DNA of 64,000 nucleotides, taken from contig CAWHNT010000022.1 in NCBI GenBank assembly GCA_963830775.1, forward strand, positions 194,166 to 258,165, read 5' to 3'. The DNA is from CAWHNT01 sp963830775 (GTDB lineage Bacteria > Pseudomonadota > Alphaproteobacteria > Geminicoccales > Geminicoccaceae). Below, piece after piece: positions 51,658 to 61,665 of the stretch. The first letter of the stretch is position 1; each line of letters opens with the position of its first letter. The notes under the pieces were generated by a model. The model was not told the origin of the DNA and ran no database searches. It saw only the letters and a program-made list of their open reading frames with translations. Made by a program: the position numbers and the translations under genes.

Positions 51658-51692
51658 CCAGTCGAATGATACTCCCAAGGGGGCGAGCCCTC

Positions 51693-52804
51693 GTGAGCAG
51701 GCGCCCAACGAGCTACCCCCCTGGGCCGAGTACGGCCTCCTCCCAGTCCTCAACATCCTCCTCGCCTTCCTCGTCTCTGGCGTGATCGTCGTCATCATCG
51801 GCGAGAGCCCGCTGCGGGCCTTGGAGCTGCTCGTTTACGGCGCTTTCGGCTACGGGCAGGCGATCGGCTACACGCTCTACTACGCCACCAACTTCATCTT
51901 CACCGGCCTTGCCGTGGCCGTGGCCTTCCATGCCGGGCTCTTCAACATCGGTGGCGAGGGTCAGGCTTACGTGGCGGGGCTGGGCCTGGCGCTGGTGGCG
52001 CTCACCGTGGGCTGGCTGCCGGCCGTGCTGGCCGTGCCGCTGGCCGTGCTGGCCGCGGCCCTCTTCGGTGCCGTCTGGGGGTTCATCCCCGGCTGGCTGC
52101 AGGCGCGGCGCGGCAGCCATGTCGTGATCACCACGATCATGCTGAACTTCGTCGCCGCCTCGCTGATGACCTATCTCCTGGTCAACGTGCTGATCGAGCC
52201 CGGCTCGCAGATCCCCGAGAGTGCCGGCTTCCCGGCCACGACCTTCCTGCCGCAGCTGCATGAGCTGCTGGCGGGCCTGGGCATCCGGATCGGGCGGTCG
52301 CCGCTCAACCTCTCGCTGCTGCTGGCCCTGATCTGCTGTGTCCTGGTCTGGCTCTATGTCTGGAAGAGCCGGCCGGGCTACGAGCTGCGCGTGGTCGGCC
52401 GGAGCGAGTCGGCCGCCATCTATGGGGGTATCTCGCCCGCCCGGCAGACCATCATCGCGATGACCATCTCGGGTGCTCTGGCCGGCCTTATGGCGACCAA
52501 CGAGCTCATGGGCGTGCAGCACCGGCTCACGCTGGGCTTCACCGGCGGCTACGGCTTCGTCGGCATCGCCGTGGCGCTGATGGGCCGCAACCACCCGTTC
52601 GGCATCGTGCTGGCGGCGATCCTGTTCGGCGCCCTCTACCAGGGCGGCTCCGAGCTCACCTTCGACATGCCGCGGGTCAACCGCGACATGGTCGTGGTCA
52701 TCCAGGGCCTCGTCATCCTGTTCGCCGGCGCCCTGGAGAACATGTTCCGGCCCACGCTGCTGGCCCTTCTCGCCCCGAGGCGGCGTGCCGAGGTGCCGGC
52801 GTGA
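51693..52804 (+). CDS. Nucleoside ABC transporter permease 1
   Basis: Inner-membrane permease of the BMP-linked nucleoside importer, about 370 residues with eight to ten helices: LPVLNILLAFLVSGVIVVII, FNIGGEGQAYVAGLGLALVA, RRGSHVVITTIMLNFVAASL, and NHPFGIVLAAILFGALYQGG near the end. The reading frame is open upstream into the toxin gene without a clear start. A GTG at 51693 preceded by AAGGGGG would serve if one base is missing in the C-run near 51720; otherwise GTG 51608 or 51614 in the toxin tail would be used. The stop overlaps the next GTG. Confidence 0.82.
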
Positions 52805-53781
52805 TGGGCGAGGACTTCCTCCTCCAGGCGTTCCTCCTGCTGGGCAGCACGATCCGGCTCGCCGTGCCGCTGGTGCTGGCGGCCCTGGCCGGCCTCTTCG
52901 CCGAGCGCAGCGGCGTGGTCGATATCGGCCTTGAGGGCAAGATGCTGGGTGGGGCGTTCGCGGCGGCAGCGGCAGCCCAAGTCGCGGGCTCGGCCTGGGT
53001 GGGCCTCGGCGCTGCCATCGCCTTCTCCTTCTCGCTCTCGATGGTGCACGGCTTCGCCACCATCACCAACCGCGGCGATCAGGTCGTCTCCGGCATGGCG
53101 CTCAACATCATGGTGGCCGGGCTCGGACCGACCCTGGCGGATGCCTGGTTCCGGCAGGCCGGCCGCGTGCCGGTGAGCGGGCAGGGCACCCGCTTCCTGC
53201 CGATCCAGCTTCCCTATGCCCAGGAGATCGGCACCATCCCGATCCTGGGACCGCTCTACCAGCATGTGCTGAGCGGCCATAACTTCCTCGTCTATGTCGC
53301 CGTCCTGGTCATCCCGCTCGTGGCCTGGATCGTCTACCGCACCCGCTTCGGCCTGCGCCTGCGTGCGGTGGGCGAGAACCCGGCCGCCGTCGACACGGCC
53401 GGCATCTCGGTTGCGGGCATGCGCTATCGCGCCCTCATGATCACGGGCGTGCTCACCGGCATCGCCGGTGCCTATCTCTCGATCGCCCAGAACGCCGGCT
53501 TCATCCGCGACATGAGCGCCGGCAAGGGCTACCTGGCGCTGGCCGCCCTCATCTTCGGCAAGTGGCGCCCGGTCCCGGCCGTCCTCGCCTGCCTCCTCTT
53601 CGCCTTCGCCGACGCCGCCCAGGCACGGCTCCAGGGCGTGGTCGTCCCCGGCATCGGGCAGGTCCCGACTCAGCTCATCCAGTCGCTGCCCTATCTGCTC
53701 ACCATCCTGCTGCTTGCCGGCTTTGTCGGCCGTGCCGTGGCGCCGAAGGCGGTGGGCGTGCCTTACGTGAAAGAACGATGA
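52801..53781 (+). CDS. Nucleoside ABC transporter permease 2
   Basis: Second inner-membrane permease of 326 residues, intact. It contains LAALAGLFAERSGVVDIGLE, NRGDQVVSGMALNIMVAGLG and TRFGLRLRAVGENPAAVDTA, the conserved cytoplasmic loop of this family. GTG 52801 overlaps the previous stop and an ATG follows at once (GTGATG), so either may be used. The stop overlaps the next ATG (ATGA). Confidence 0.92.
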   Translation: MMGEDFLLQAFLLLGSTIRLAVPLVLAALAGLFAERSGVVDIGLEGKMLGGAFAAAAAAQVAGSAWVGLGAAIAFSFSLSMVHGFATITNRGDQVVSGMALNIMVAGLGPTLADAWFRQAGRVPVSGQGTRFLPIQLPYAQEIGTIPILGPLYQHVLSGHNFLVYVAVLVIPLVAWIVYRTRFGLRLRAVGENPAAVDTAGISVAGMRYRALMITGVLTGIAGAYLSIAQNAGFIRDMSAGKGYLALAALIFGKWRPVPAVLACLLFAFADAAQARLQGVVVPGIGQVPTQLIQSLPYLLTILLLAGFVGRAVAPKAVGVPYVKER

Positions 53782-54342
53782 TCGACCGCCATCTGCCACC
53801 CCGCCGCAGCCGGGACGAGATCATCGCGGACGGCGTGCAGCTCGGCCTGCCGCGCGCATGGCTGGAGATGCTGCCCGACATCAAAGAGCTGCCGGGCAAG
53901 TATGAGGGCTACGGCCCCGACGGCGACGCGTTTCTGGTCTGGAAGGCCCAGGAGCATCTCCTGCGGAACGGCCGGATCGCCGAGGCCGATCCGATGCTGC
54001 TGGCTGAGGCACTGGAGGACGAGGCCGCGAGCGACGGGCCGAATGGCTGCACAAGGCCTTGAAGCGCGTCATGTTCGTCATGGCGTGGCCGCACCGCACT
54101 TATCACCTCAAAGTCGAGCTCGGCATGGCCATCGATCATCTCATCGGATGTCTGAGGACTCGCCCTCCATGTGGCTGTTTCTGGAGAAGCGCTGGCAGTC
54201 CACTTGGCGGAGCGCACGGTTCAAGGTGATGAGCCTTGATGAGCGGATTGAGCCGCCGGACGACTGTCCGTGGGCGATGATCGAGGACCTCCTGCGCGAT
54301 GCTGACAGGCGCCTGGCCGAGGATCAGCGGCGGTTTCCGTGA
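53778..54342 (+). CDS. Unknown protein of the nucleoside operon, two frame breaks
   Basis: Not recognised. Allowing one missing base near 54040 and one near 54140-54150 gives a single protein of 188 residues: MIDRHLPPRRSRDEIIADGV, then SDGPEWLHKALKRVMFVMAW, PHRTYHLKVELGMAIDHLIG and SEDSPSMWLFLEKRWQSTW, ending RRLAEDQRRFP. The total length is a whole number of codons after these two repairs. No signal peptide or membrane helix. ATGA overlap with the permease upstream and TGATG overlap with cdd downstream make it part of the salvage operon. Without the repairs it would appear as a 94-residue ORF and a separate 64-residue ORF. Confidence 0.6.
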
Positions 54343-54741
54343 TGGAAGACCTGTTCGCCGCCGCCGCTTCCGCCCGTGCCAACGCCCACGCTCCCTACTC
54401 GAGCTTCCCGGTCGGTGCTGCCCTTCGCGCCGCCAGCGGCCGGATCTACGCCGGCTGCAATGTCGAGAACGCGGCCTTCCCGCAAGGCCAGTGCGCCGAG
54501 GCCAGCGCCATCGGCGCCATGGTCACTGCCGGCGAGCGGGAGATCGTGGAAGTCGCCGTGGTCGGTGGCGGCGAGGGCCTGTGCACGCCCTGCGGCGGCT
54601 GCCGCCAGCGGCTGGTCGAGTTCGCGGGCCCGGAGACGCCGGTCCATCTCTGCGGTCCGGAAGGATTGCGGCAGACCGTGACGCTGGGCGAGCTGCTGCC
54701 ACTGGCCTTCTCCGGCCGGAACCTCGGCCAAACTGGCGAGA
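54342..54741 (+). CDS. cdd: Cytidine deaminase
   Basis: Zinc-dependent deaminase converting cytidine/deoxycytidine to uridine/deoxyuridine, about 130 residues, the normal length. HAPYSSFPVGAAL, the zinc His/Cys-Glu motif GQCAEASAIGAM and the second zinc motif CTPCGGCRQRLVEF are present. There is no stop after LLPLAFSGRNLGQ: this frame runs on through punA. Removing one A near 54730 would instead continue directly into the punA frame. The end given is where the family similarity ends. Confidence 0.9.
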
Positions 54742-55539
54742 GTGCCACGCGGGCTTCGGCCTTCGCCGAGCATCCGCCCGCGCATCGCGATCCTGCTCGG
54801 CTCGGGCCTCGGCTCGCTCGCCGACGAGGTCGAGGAGCCGGTCACTATCCCCTACGCCGACCTCGCCGGCTTCCCCCAGCCGACGGTTCCGGGCCATGCC
54901 GGGCGGGTGACGCTGGGGCGTCTCGCCGGCGTGCCGGTGGCCCTGCTCCAGGGCCGCGTCCACCTCTACGAGGGCGCCTCGCCCTCGCTCGTGCTGCGCT
55001 GGCTCACGGCCCTGCGCGATCTCGGGATAGGCTGCCTGGTCGCGACCAACGCGTCCGGCTCGCTGCGGCCGGACTTCGGCCCGGGCCAGCTCGTGCTGAT
55101 CCACGACCACATCAACCTGCAGGGGCTCAACCCCCTGGTCGGCGCCAAGGACGGGCCCAGCTTCATCGACATGTCCGAAGCGTACGATCCCACCTTGCGC
55201 GAGAGCTTCGTGAGGGCCGCGGAGGCTTCGGGCCTGCGGCTGGAGCAGGGGGTCTACCTCGCCGTGCTCGGCCCCAGCTTCGAGACGCCGGCCGAGATCA
55301 GGGCCTTCCGCGTACTGGGGGCCGATCTCGTCGGCATGTCCACCGTGCCCGAGATCATCGCCGCCCGGGCACTCGGCATGAAGGCGGCGGCAGTGTCGGT
55401 CGTGACCAATCTGGCGGCCGGTCTGGCGCCGGAACCGCTCAGCCACGAGCAGACCCTGGCCGCCTCCTCGCGCGCCGCCGCCGACCTCGCCCGGCTCCTG
55501 CGCGCCGCCCTGCCGGAGATCGCCCGTGCCGCGGCGTGA
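54742..55539 (+). CDS. punA: Purine nucleoside phosphorylase
   Basis: Phosphorolyses purine nucleosides to base and (deoxy)ribose-1-phosphate; 265 residues from GTG 54742. PRIAILLGSGLGSLADEV (phosphate loop), GRVHLYEGAS, LVATNASGSLRPDFGPGQLV and GADLVGMSTVPEIIAARALG define the trimeric PNP family. It follows cdd with no spacer and may in fact be fused to it. The stop overlaps the deoC region (deoC GTG at 55526). Confidence 0.93.
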   Translation: MPRGLRPSPSIRPRIAILLGSGLGSLADEVEEPVTIPYADLAGFPQPTVPGHAGRVTLGRLAGVPVALLQGRVHLYEGASPSLVLRWLTALRDLGIGCLVATNASGSLRPDFGPGQLVLIHDHINLQGLNPLVGAKDGPSFIDMSEAYDPTLRESFVRAAEASGLRLEQGVYLAVLGPSFETPAEIRAFRVLGADLVGMSTVPEIIAARALGMKAAAVSVVTNLAAGLAPEPLSHEQTLAASSRAAADLARLLRAALPEIARAAA

Positions 55540-56311
55540 CCTCTCCGCGCTGATCGAGCGCGCCCGGTCCGCCACGGCGGACGCCGCTCTGGCGCGGCGG
55601 GTCGTGGGGCTGGTCGACCTCACCAGCCTCCGGGGTGGCGAGACCAGGGAGGAGATCGAAGCCCTCTGCCGCCGCGCCCGTGAAGCCGGCACGGCCGCCG
55701 TCTGCATCTATCCCGACCAGCTCAGGGCGGCTCGTTCGGCTCTTGCCGGCTCCGCCGTCCGGCTCGCCACCGTCGCCAACTTCCCGCACGGCGGCGACGA
55801 TATCGCCGCCGTCGTGGCCGAGGTCGAGGCGGCGGTCACGGGTGGCGCCGACGAGGTCGACATCGTGGCTCCGCTCGATGCCATCATGGAGGGCGATGTC
55901 GGTCTCGTGGGCGAGCTGGTCGAGGCTGCACGGGATGCTGCCGGGGCAGGGATCGTGCTGAAGCTGATCCTGGAGACGGGCGTGCTCCAGGAGCCGCAGC
56001 GGATCACGGCCGCGGCGCGGGCTGCGGTGATGGCCGGCATCGACTTCCTCAAGACCTCGACCGGCAAGACGCCGGTGAGCGCCACGCTCGAGGCCGCGAC
56101 GCTGCTCCTGGAGGTGATCGAGGAGGCCGGCGGGCGGGTCGGGTTCAAGGCCGCGGGCGGCATCCGCACCGCGAACGATGCGGCGGGCTATCTGCTGCTG
56201 GCCGACGAGCTTCTTGGCCCGGACTGGGCCACGCCGGAGCGCTTCCGCTTCGGTGCCTCGGCCCTGCTCGACGACCTGGAGGGCCGCGGACGAGCGGGGA
56301 GCGGCTATTGA
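55526..56311 (+). CDS. deoC: Deoxyribose-phosphate aldolase
   Basis: Cleaves 2-deoxyribose-5-phosphate to acetaldehyde and glyceraldehyde-3-phosphate; 261 residues from a GTG start inside the end of punA. The Schiff-base Lys is in DFLKTSTGKTP and the second Lys in GFKAAGGIRT; VANFPHGGDD and EVDIVAPLDAIMEGD are conserved. The stop overlaps the deoA TTG (TTGA). deoB, which would link PNP to this step, is not in the window. Confidence 0.95.
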   Translation: MPRRDLSALIERARSATADAALARRVVGLVDLTSLRGGETREEIEALCRRAREAGTAAVCIYPDQLRAARSALAGSAVRLATVANFPHGGDDIAAVVAEVEAAVTGGADEVDIVAPLDAIMEGDVGLVGELVEAARDAAGAGIVLKLILETGVLQEPQRITAAARAAVMAGIDFLKTSTGKTPVSATLEAATLLLEVIEEAGGRVGFKAAGGIRTANDAAGYLLLADELLGPDWATPERFRFGASALLDDLEGRGRAGSGY

Positions 56312-57626
56312 GCCTGCTGCCGCAGGAGATCATCCGCCGCAAGCGCGACGGGTTCAGCCTGGCTCCGCAGGAGGTCGCGAGCTTCATCCGCGGCCTGACC
56401 GATGGCGAGGTCGGCGAGGGTCAGGCCGCGGCCTTTGCCATGGCGGTCTTCTTCCGCGGCATGAGCCGCGAGGAAACCGTGGCGCTCACGCTGGCGATGC
56501 GCGACTCGGGCTCGGTGCTCCGCTGGGACGGTCTGGACGGGCCCGTGCTCGACAAGCACTCGACCGGCGGCGTGGGCGACAAGGTGAGCCTGATCCTGGC
56601 CCCGATCCTGGCCGCCTGCGGCGCTTACGTGCCGATGCTCTCCGGCCGCGGCCTGGGCCACACCGGCGGCACGCTCGACAAGATGGCCTCGATCCCGGGC
56701 TATGACGTGCAGCCTGACACCGAGCGCCTGCGCCGCGTCGTGCGCGAGGCCGGCTGCGCCATCGTCGGCCAGACGGGCGACCTCGCCCCGGCCGACGGTC
56801 GGCTCTATGCCATCCGCGACGTCACGGCCACGGTCGAGAGCGTGCCGCTGATCACGGCCTCGATCCTGGCGAAGAAGCTGGCGGCCGGCCCGCAGGCGCT
56901 GGTCATGGACGTGAAGGTGGGCTCAGGCGCCTTCCTCACCGGCCTGGAGGAGGCACGGGCGCTGGCGACCAGCATCGTCGAGGTGGCCCGCGGGGCCGGC
57001 CTCGCCTGCAGCGCTCTCCTCACCGACATGGACCAGTGCCTCGGCAGCACCGCCGGCAACGCGCTCGAGGTCGCCGAAGCCGTCGCCGCCCTCAAGGGCG
57101 AGGGCTGCGATCCGCGTCTGCGCGAGGTCACGCTGGAGCTGGCGGCCGAAGCGCTGCGTCTGGGCGGCCTCGCGGCGACCGTCGCGGAAGGTCTGGCGAA
57201 GGCCGATCGGGCACTCTCGTCCGGCGCTGCCGCCGAGCGGTTCGGGCGGATGGTGGCGGCACTCGGCGGGCCGGCGGACTTCCTGGAGCGGCCGGCCGCG
57301 TACCTGCCGGCTCTGCCGGAGCCCTACCCGGTCGAGCCGTCCCGGGCAGGCTTCATCGCCGCCATCGACGTGCGCGCCTTGGGCGTGGCCGTGATCGAGC
57401 TTGGCGGCGGACGGCGCCGCACGGCGGACCTGATCGACCCTCGGGTCGGGCTCGAGCGCGGTCAAGGGCATCGGCGCCTGGGTCGGCCCGGACGAGCCCT
57501 TATGCCTGGTCCACGCGGCCGATGCGGATGCGGCTGCCAGCGTCGTCGGACGGCTGCGGGACGCCTTCACGATCACCGAAGTCGAGCCCCGGCGAGCCGC
57601 CGATCGTACGCGAGCGCCTTGCCTGA
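56308..57626 (+). CDS. deoA: Thymidine phosphorylase, two frame breaks
   Basis: Pyrimidine nucleoside phosphorylase of about 439 residues from a TTG start on the deoC stop. LPQEIIRRKRDGFSL, DKHSTGGVGDKVSLILAP, GRGLGHTGGTLDKMASIPG and VMDVKVGSGAF are diagnostic. One extra base near 57460 (LERG then VKGIGAWVGPDEPLC) and another near 57590 (EVEP then GEPPIVRERLA) break the C-terminal domain. It ends the salvage operon. Confidence 0.94.
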
Positions 57627-57693
57627 AGATCGCTCATGGACGTGCCGTCGCGGCCGCTTGCGGGCGACCGGCCAGAGACCATAGTCTGGTCCC

Positions 57694-58272
57694 ATGTCGA
57701 GGGTAGGCAGGATCCGCGAGCACGAACGGGCGGAGGCGTTGCGCCTCAAGCCGGTCGATGGACCACAAGGTGAGCGCTGCTGCGCCTGGCCCGGCTGCGG
57801 GGAGTGCGGGGCCTATCGGGCACCCGTGGCGCGCAACCGGCTGCGCGAGTTCCAGTTCTTCTGCCTCGACCATGTGCGCGAGTTCAACAGCAAGTGGAAC
57901 TTCTTCGCCGGCATGAGCCCTGCCGAGATCGAGCAGCATCAGCGCGCGGACGTCACCTGGCACCGGCCGTCCTGGCGCTTCGGCACCAGGGCAGGGAGCG
58001 ATCAGCACTGGCGCGACATGTTCGGCCTGTTCGGCGAGGAGGCGGCACAGTCGAGCAGGCGGCCGACCCAGCCGGTGACCAAGGTCGAGCAGATGATGGC
58101 CGTGCTGGAGCTCGAGGTCGGCTTCACGCTGGACGAGCTCAAGGCCCGCTTCAAGGCCCTGGTGAAGCAACACCACCCGGACCTTCACGGCGGCGACAAG
58201 GCGGCCGAGGAGCGCCTGAAGCTGATCATCGAGGCCTACACCTACCTGCGCGAGCAGCAGGCTTACGTCTGA
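57694..58272 (+). CDS. Short J-domain protein
   Basis: Cytoplasmic protein of 192 residues. The N-terminal part has a Cys pair group (CCAWPGCGECGAYRAP) and FQFFCLDHVREFN, and the C-terminal 65 residues form a J domain (LKARFKALVKQHHPDLHGGD, HPD intact) that would stimulate DnaK. This size and layout are common in alphaproteobacteria. The last ten bases overlap the convergent ABC1 kinase gene. Confidence 0.9.
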   Translation: MSRVGRIREHERAEALRLKPVDGPQGERCCAWPGCGECGAYRAPVARNRLREFQFFCLDHVREFNSKWNFFAGMSPAEIEQHQRADVTWHRPSWRFGTRAGSDQHWRDMFGLFGEEAAQSSRRPTQPVTKVEQMMAVLELEVGFTLDELKARFKALVKQHHPDLHGGDKAAEERLKLIIEAYTYLREQQAYV

Positions 58273-59654
58273 GGCTTGGGTTCCGCCTGCAGCCCGTGCC
58301 GCTCCAGCGCCGCCTGTCTGCCGTGCCGCCAGCCGGTCGACGTCGAAGTCGTCGATCAGCTCCATGAACAGCCGGTGCCAGTTCACCTCGGCCTTGAGGT
58401 GCAGGAACACGGAGCCCAGGCCGATGGCCGCCCGGTCCATGAACACGAACTCGCGCGGCGGGGTGACGCCGCCGGCCTCGCGCAGGCGCTGGTGGACCCG
58501 GCCGGCCACCTCGCGGCCGTAGTGGCTGCTGTTGGTCTCCTGGATCAGGCGCGGCTTGTCCTCCATCAGCGGCCCATAGAGGAAGGCCGCCCACTCGTTG
58601 AGGATGTCGATCACCTCGCGGCTTGAGGTCGCGGAAGCCCCAGGTCTCGTAGGCTGGACGGCGAGGTCGCGGTCGCCGCGTGGCGAGCGCCCAGTAGAGG
58701 TCGATGACACCCTTGACGAACGTCGGCGGGAAGATCGCGGATGCAGCCGAAGTCGAGCAGGTTGACGTCGAGGTCCGGCCGCACCGTGTAGTTGCCGAGA
58801 TGCGGGTCGCCGTGGATCACGCCGTAGTCGTAGAACGGCTTGTACCAGGCCCGGAACATGTTGAGCGCCAGCCTGTTGCGGCTCTCCTGGTCCTCGGTGC
58901 TTGAAGCCAGAGCAGCGGCTGGCCCTCGAGCCAGCTCATGGTCAGCAGGCGCCGGGTCGACAGCTCGGGCACGACCTCGGGCACATGGACGTGCGGCTCG
59001 CGGCCGAGCATCTCGGCGATAGAGCGCCATGTGCCGGGCCTCGCGCCCGTAATCCAGCTCCTCGCGCAGCCGGGCCGCGATCTCGTCGTAGATGCTCGGC
59101 GGGTCGATCGACGGGTCGTAGCGCCGGTAGAGCGCGAAGATCAGCCGCGAGCTGCGCCAGGTCGGCCTCGACCGCCGCCTCGATGCTCGGATATTGCAGC
59201 TTGCAGGCGACCGCGCGGCCGTCGTGCAGCGTCGGCCTTGTGCACCTGGCCCAGCGAGGCCGCGGCCGAGGCGTCGAGCGTCGAAGCTCGGCGAACCGCT
59301 GCGCCAGTCGGGCCCGAGCTCGGCCGCCATGCGCCGGCGCACGAACGGCCGGCCCATCGGCGGTGCCGTGGCTCTGCAGCTGGGCCAGCTCGGCCGCGTA
59401 CTCGGCCGGCAGCGCGTCGGGGATGGTCGCCAGCATCTGGGCCACCTTCATCAGCGGGCCCTTCAGCCCGCCCAGGGCCGCGCGCAGCTCGCCCGCATGC
59501 TCGGCCGGTCGAGCGAGCGGCCGAGGAAGCCGGGCGCCGGCGAACCGCGCCGCCTGCCCGGCCACGGCACCGCCGACCTGGGCGTAGCGGCGCACGCGGC
59601 TGGCCAGGCTGTTCTCGCTCTCGCGGCCGGCCGGGCGTGCAGGCGATCGCTCAA
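58263..59654 (-). CDS. ABC1/UbiB/AarF-family atypical kinase, many frame breaks
   Basis: Pieces in all three minus frames join into one ABC1-family protein of about 455 residues: the family mark GGLKGPLMKVAQMLATIPDA, ASLGQVH-like text, VACKLQYPSIEAAVEADLAQ, DYGVIHGDPHLGNYTVRPDL, NLLDFGCIRD, and a C-terminus around FVFMDRAAIGLGSVFLHLKA. The family is linked to ubiquinone synthesis. Roughly ten single-base breaks occur. The start is a TTG overlapping the peptidase stop (TTGA) and the end is TAA at 58265-58263. Confidence 0.82.
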
Positions 59655-61512
59655 GGGCGCACCGCCAGCGACGTCTTCCAGCTGGTCGATCAGCCGCTCG
59701 AGCAGGCCCAGGCCGCGGTTCCAGAAGCCCGGGTCGCCGGCGTCGAGGCCGAACGGGGCCAGCAGCTCGCGTGGCGCAGCGTGCCGCCGGCGCCAGCATC
59801 TCGAGATAGCGCGGCTCGAAGCCCTCCGGCTGCTGCTCGTAGACGGCATAGAGCGAGTTCACGAGGCAGTCGCCGAACGCGTAGGCATAGACGTAGAACG
59901 GCGACGTGGACGAAGTGCGGGATGTAGCTCCAGTAGATGCGATAGTCCTCGCGGAACTCGAACGCCGGGCCCAGGCTCTCGGTCTGCACGCCCATCCAGA
60001 TGGCATCGAGCTCGTCCGGCGTCAGCTCGGCCTGGCGGCGGGCATCGTGCACCTGGCGCTCGAACTCGCAGAACGCGATCTGGCGGACCACCGTGTTGAT
60101 CATGTCCTCGATCTTGGCCGCCAGCAGCACGCGGCGGCGCACCGGATCGGTCTCCTGCGTCGAGCAGGGCGCGGAAGGTGAGCTGCTCGCCGAACACCGA
60201 GGCGGTCTCGGCCAGGGTCAGCGGCGTGCCCGCCATCAGCGGGCCCTGTGCGGCCGCCAGCACCTGGTGCACGCCATGGCCCAGCTCGTGGGCCAGGGTC
60301 ATCACGTCCCGGGTGCGGCCCTGGTAGTTCATCAGCACGTAGGGGTGCGCGCTGGGCACGGTCGGGTGGCAGAAGGCGCCGCTGTCCTTGCCCGGGCGGA
60401 GCTCGGCGTCGATCCAGTTGCCCGTCGAAGAAGCGGTCGACGATGTCGGCCAGCGTCGGCGAGAAGGTGCGGTAGGCGTCGAGCACCACGACCTTGGCGT
60501 CGGCCCAGGGCCGGCGCGTGTCGCTGTCCTCGGGCAGCGGCGCGTTGCGGTCCCAGTACTCGAGCTGGTCCAGGCCCATCCAGCGCGCCTTGAGCGCGTA
60601 GTAGCGGTGGGAGAGTGCGCGGGTAGGCTCGCCTGCACGCGCCTGGATCAGCGCGTCGACGACCTCGTCCTCGACCTGGTTGGCGAGGTTGCGCGAGCGA
60701 GATCGGCCGCGCGAACTTGCGCCAGCCGTCCTCGATCTGCTTGTCCTTGGCCAGCGTGTTGGTGATGCGCGCGAACAGCCGGACGTTCTGCTCGAGCACG
60801 CCGGCTGATCGAGGCGCCGGCGGCGCTCGCGCGACGGCGCGGTCCTTGGCCGACAGCAGGTCGAAGATCTCGGCGTTGGTCAGATCCTTGCCGTCGAGCG
60901 GGAAGCGCAGGGCAGCCAGCGTCTCGTCGAACAGCCGCACCCAGGCGCTGCGGCCGGTGACGTGCTTCTCGTGCAGCGCCCGCTCGATCTCGTCGTCGAG
61001 CTGGTGCGGGCGGTAGCTGCGGCACCGCGTCGAGCCAGGGCCGGAAGCGGGCGCAGGCGCGGCCGAGGCTCGCGACCTGCGCGGCGAGCGGCGCGTCCTC
61101 GAGCTTGTTCAGCTCGAGGGTGACGAACAGGAGCCGGGTCGAGATGTCGTTGACCCGCTCCTGCACGTCTGGAAGAAGCGGCCGACCTCGGCGTCGTCGC
61201 GGTGCGGCGGCAAAGAGCAGCTGGGCGTAGGAGGAGGCCCGGCCGAGCCGGTCGTCCAGCGCCTCGTAGCGCTCGAGCATCCCGCCAGCTCGTCGCCGTC
61301 GAGCTCGGCCAGCCGGCCCTTGTAGGTCGGTCTCGAGTGCCGCCGGCGCTCGGCGCGGCCGCCGCGAGATCGGTCCTCGAGCGGCGGGTCGTCGGGCGAC
61401 GGCGATAGAGGTCGCCCAGATCCCAGGCCGGCCCCTGCTCGGCCGGCGTCTCGGCGGAGCTGCGCTCGGCGGCAGCGGCAGCAGCCATGCAGAGGCTCGT
61501 CGTCAGCACCAT
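59651..61512 (-). CDS. pepF: Oligoendopeptidase F (M3 metallopeptidase), many frame breaks
   Basis: Zinc peptidase of about 620 residues, readable only by moving between frames about every 100 bases. The zinc motif is MTLAHELGHGVHQVLA, followed by TPLTLAETASVFGEQLTF, DMINTVVRQIAFCEFERQVH, REDYRIYWSYIPHF and AYAFGDCLVNSLYAVY, all diagnostic for the OEP-F group. It starts at ATG 61512 (MVLTTSLCMAAAAAAERSS) with no long signal peptide and ends on the TTG of the ABC1 gene, so the two are co-transcribed. Confidence 0.85.
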
Positions 61513-61585
61513 CGGTCTCGCTCGTCGGGAGTCATCAGGATATAGGCGTCAGGCACCTGGACTGCGAGCCGTGCGACATGCTGGT

Positions 61586-61602
61586 AACGCATTCGTTGCG
61601 TT
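61586..61602. promoter_or_regulatory. Small inverted repeat between divergent genes
   Basis: AACGCA and TGCGTT flank a 5-base loop in the 153-base gap between pepF and the acyl-CoA synthetase. It could be an operator or a small hairpin. No promoter boxes could be assigned. Confidence 0.2.
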
Positions 61603-61665
61603 GCGCAGGCGGCTCGTGTTCTTTGCGGCACCGACCGCGGCAGGATCGGGGAGATAGCAGCGGCG

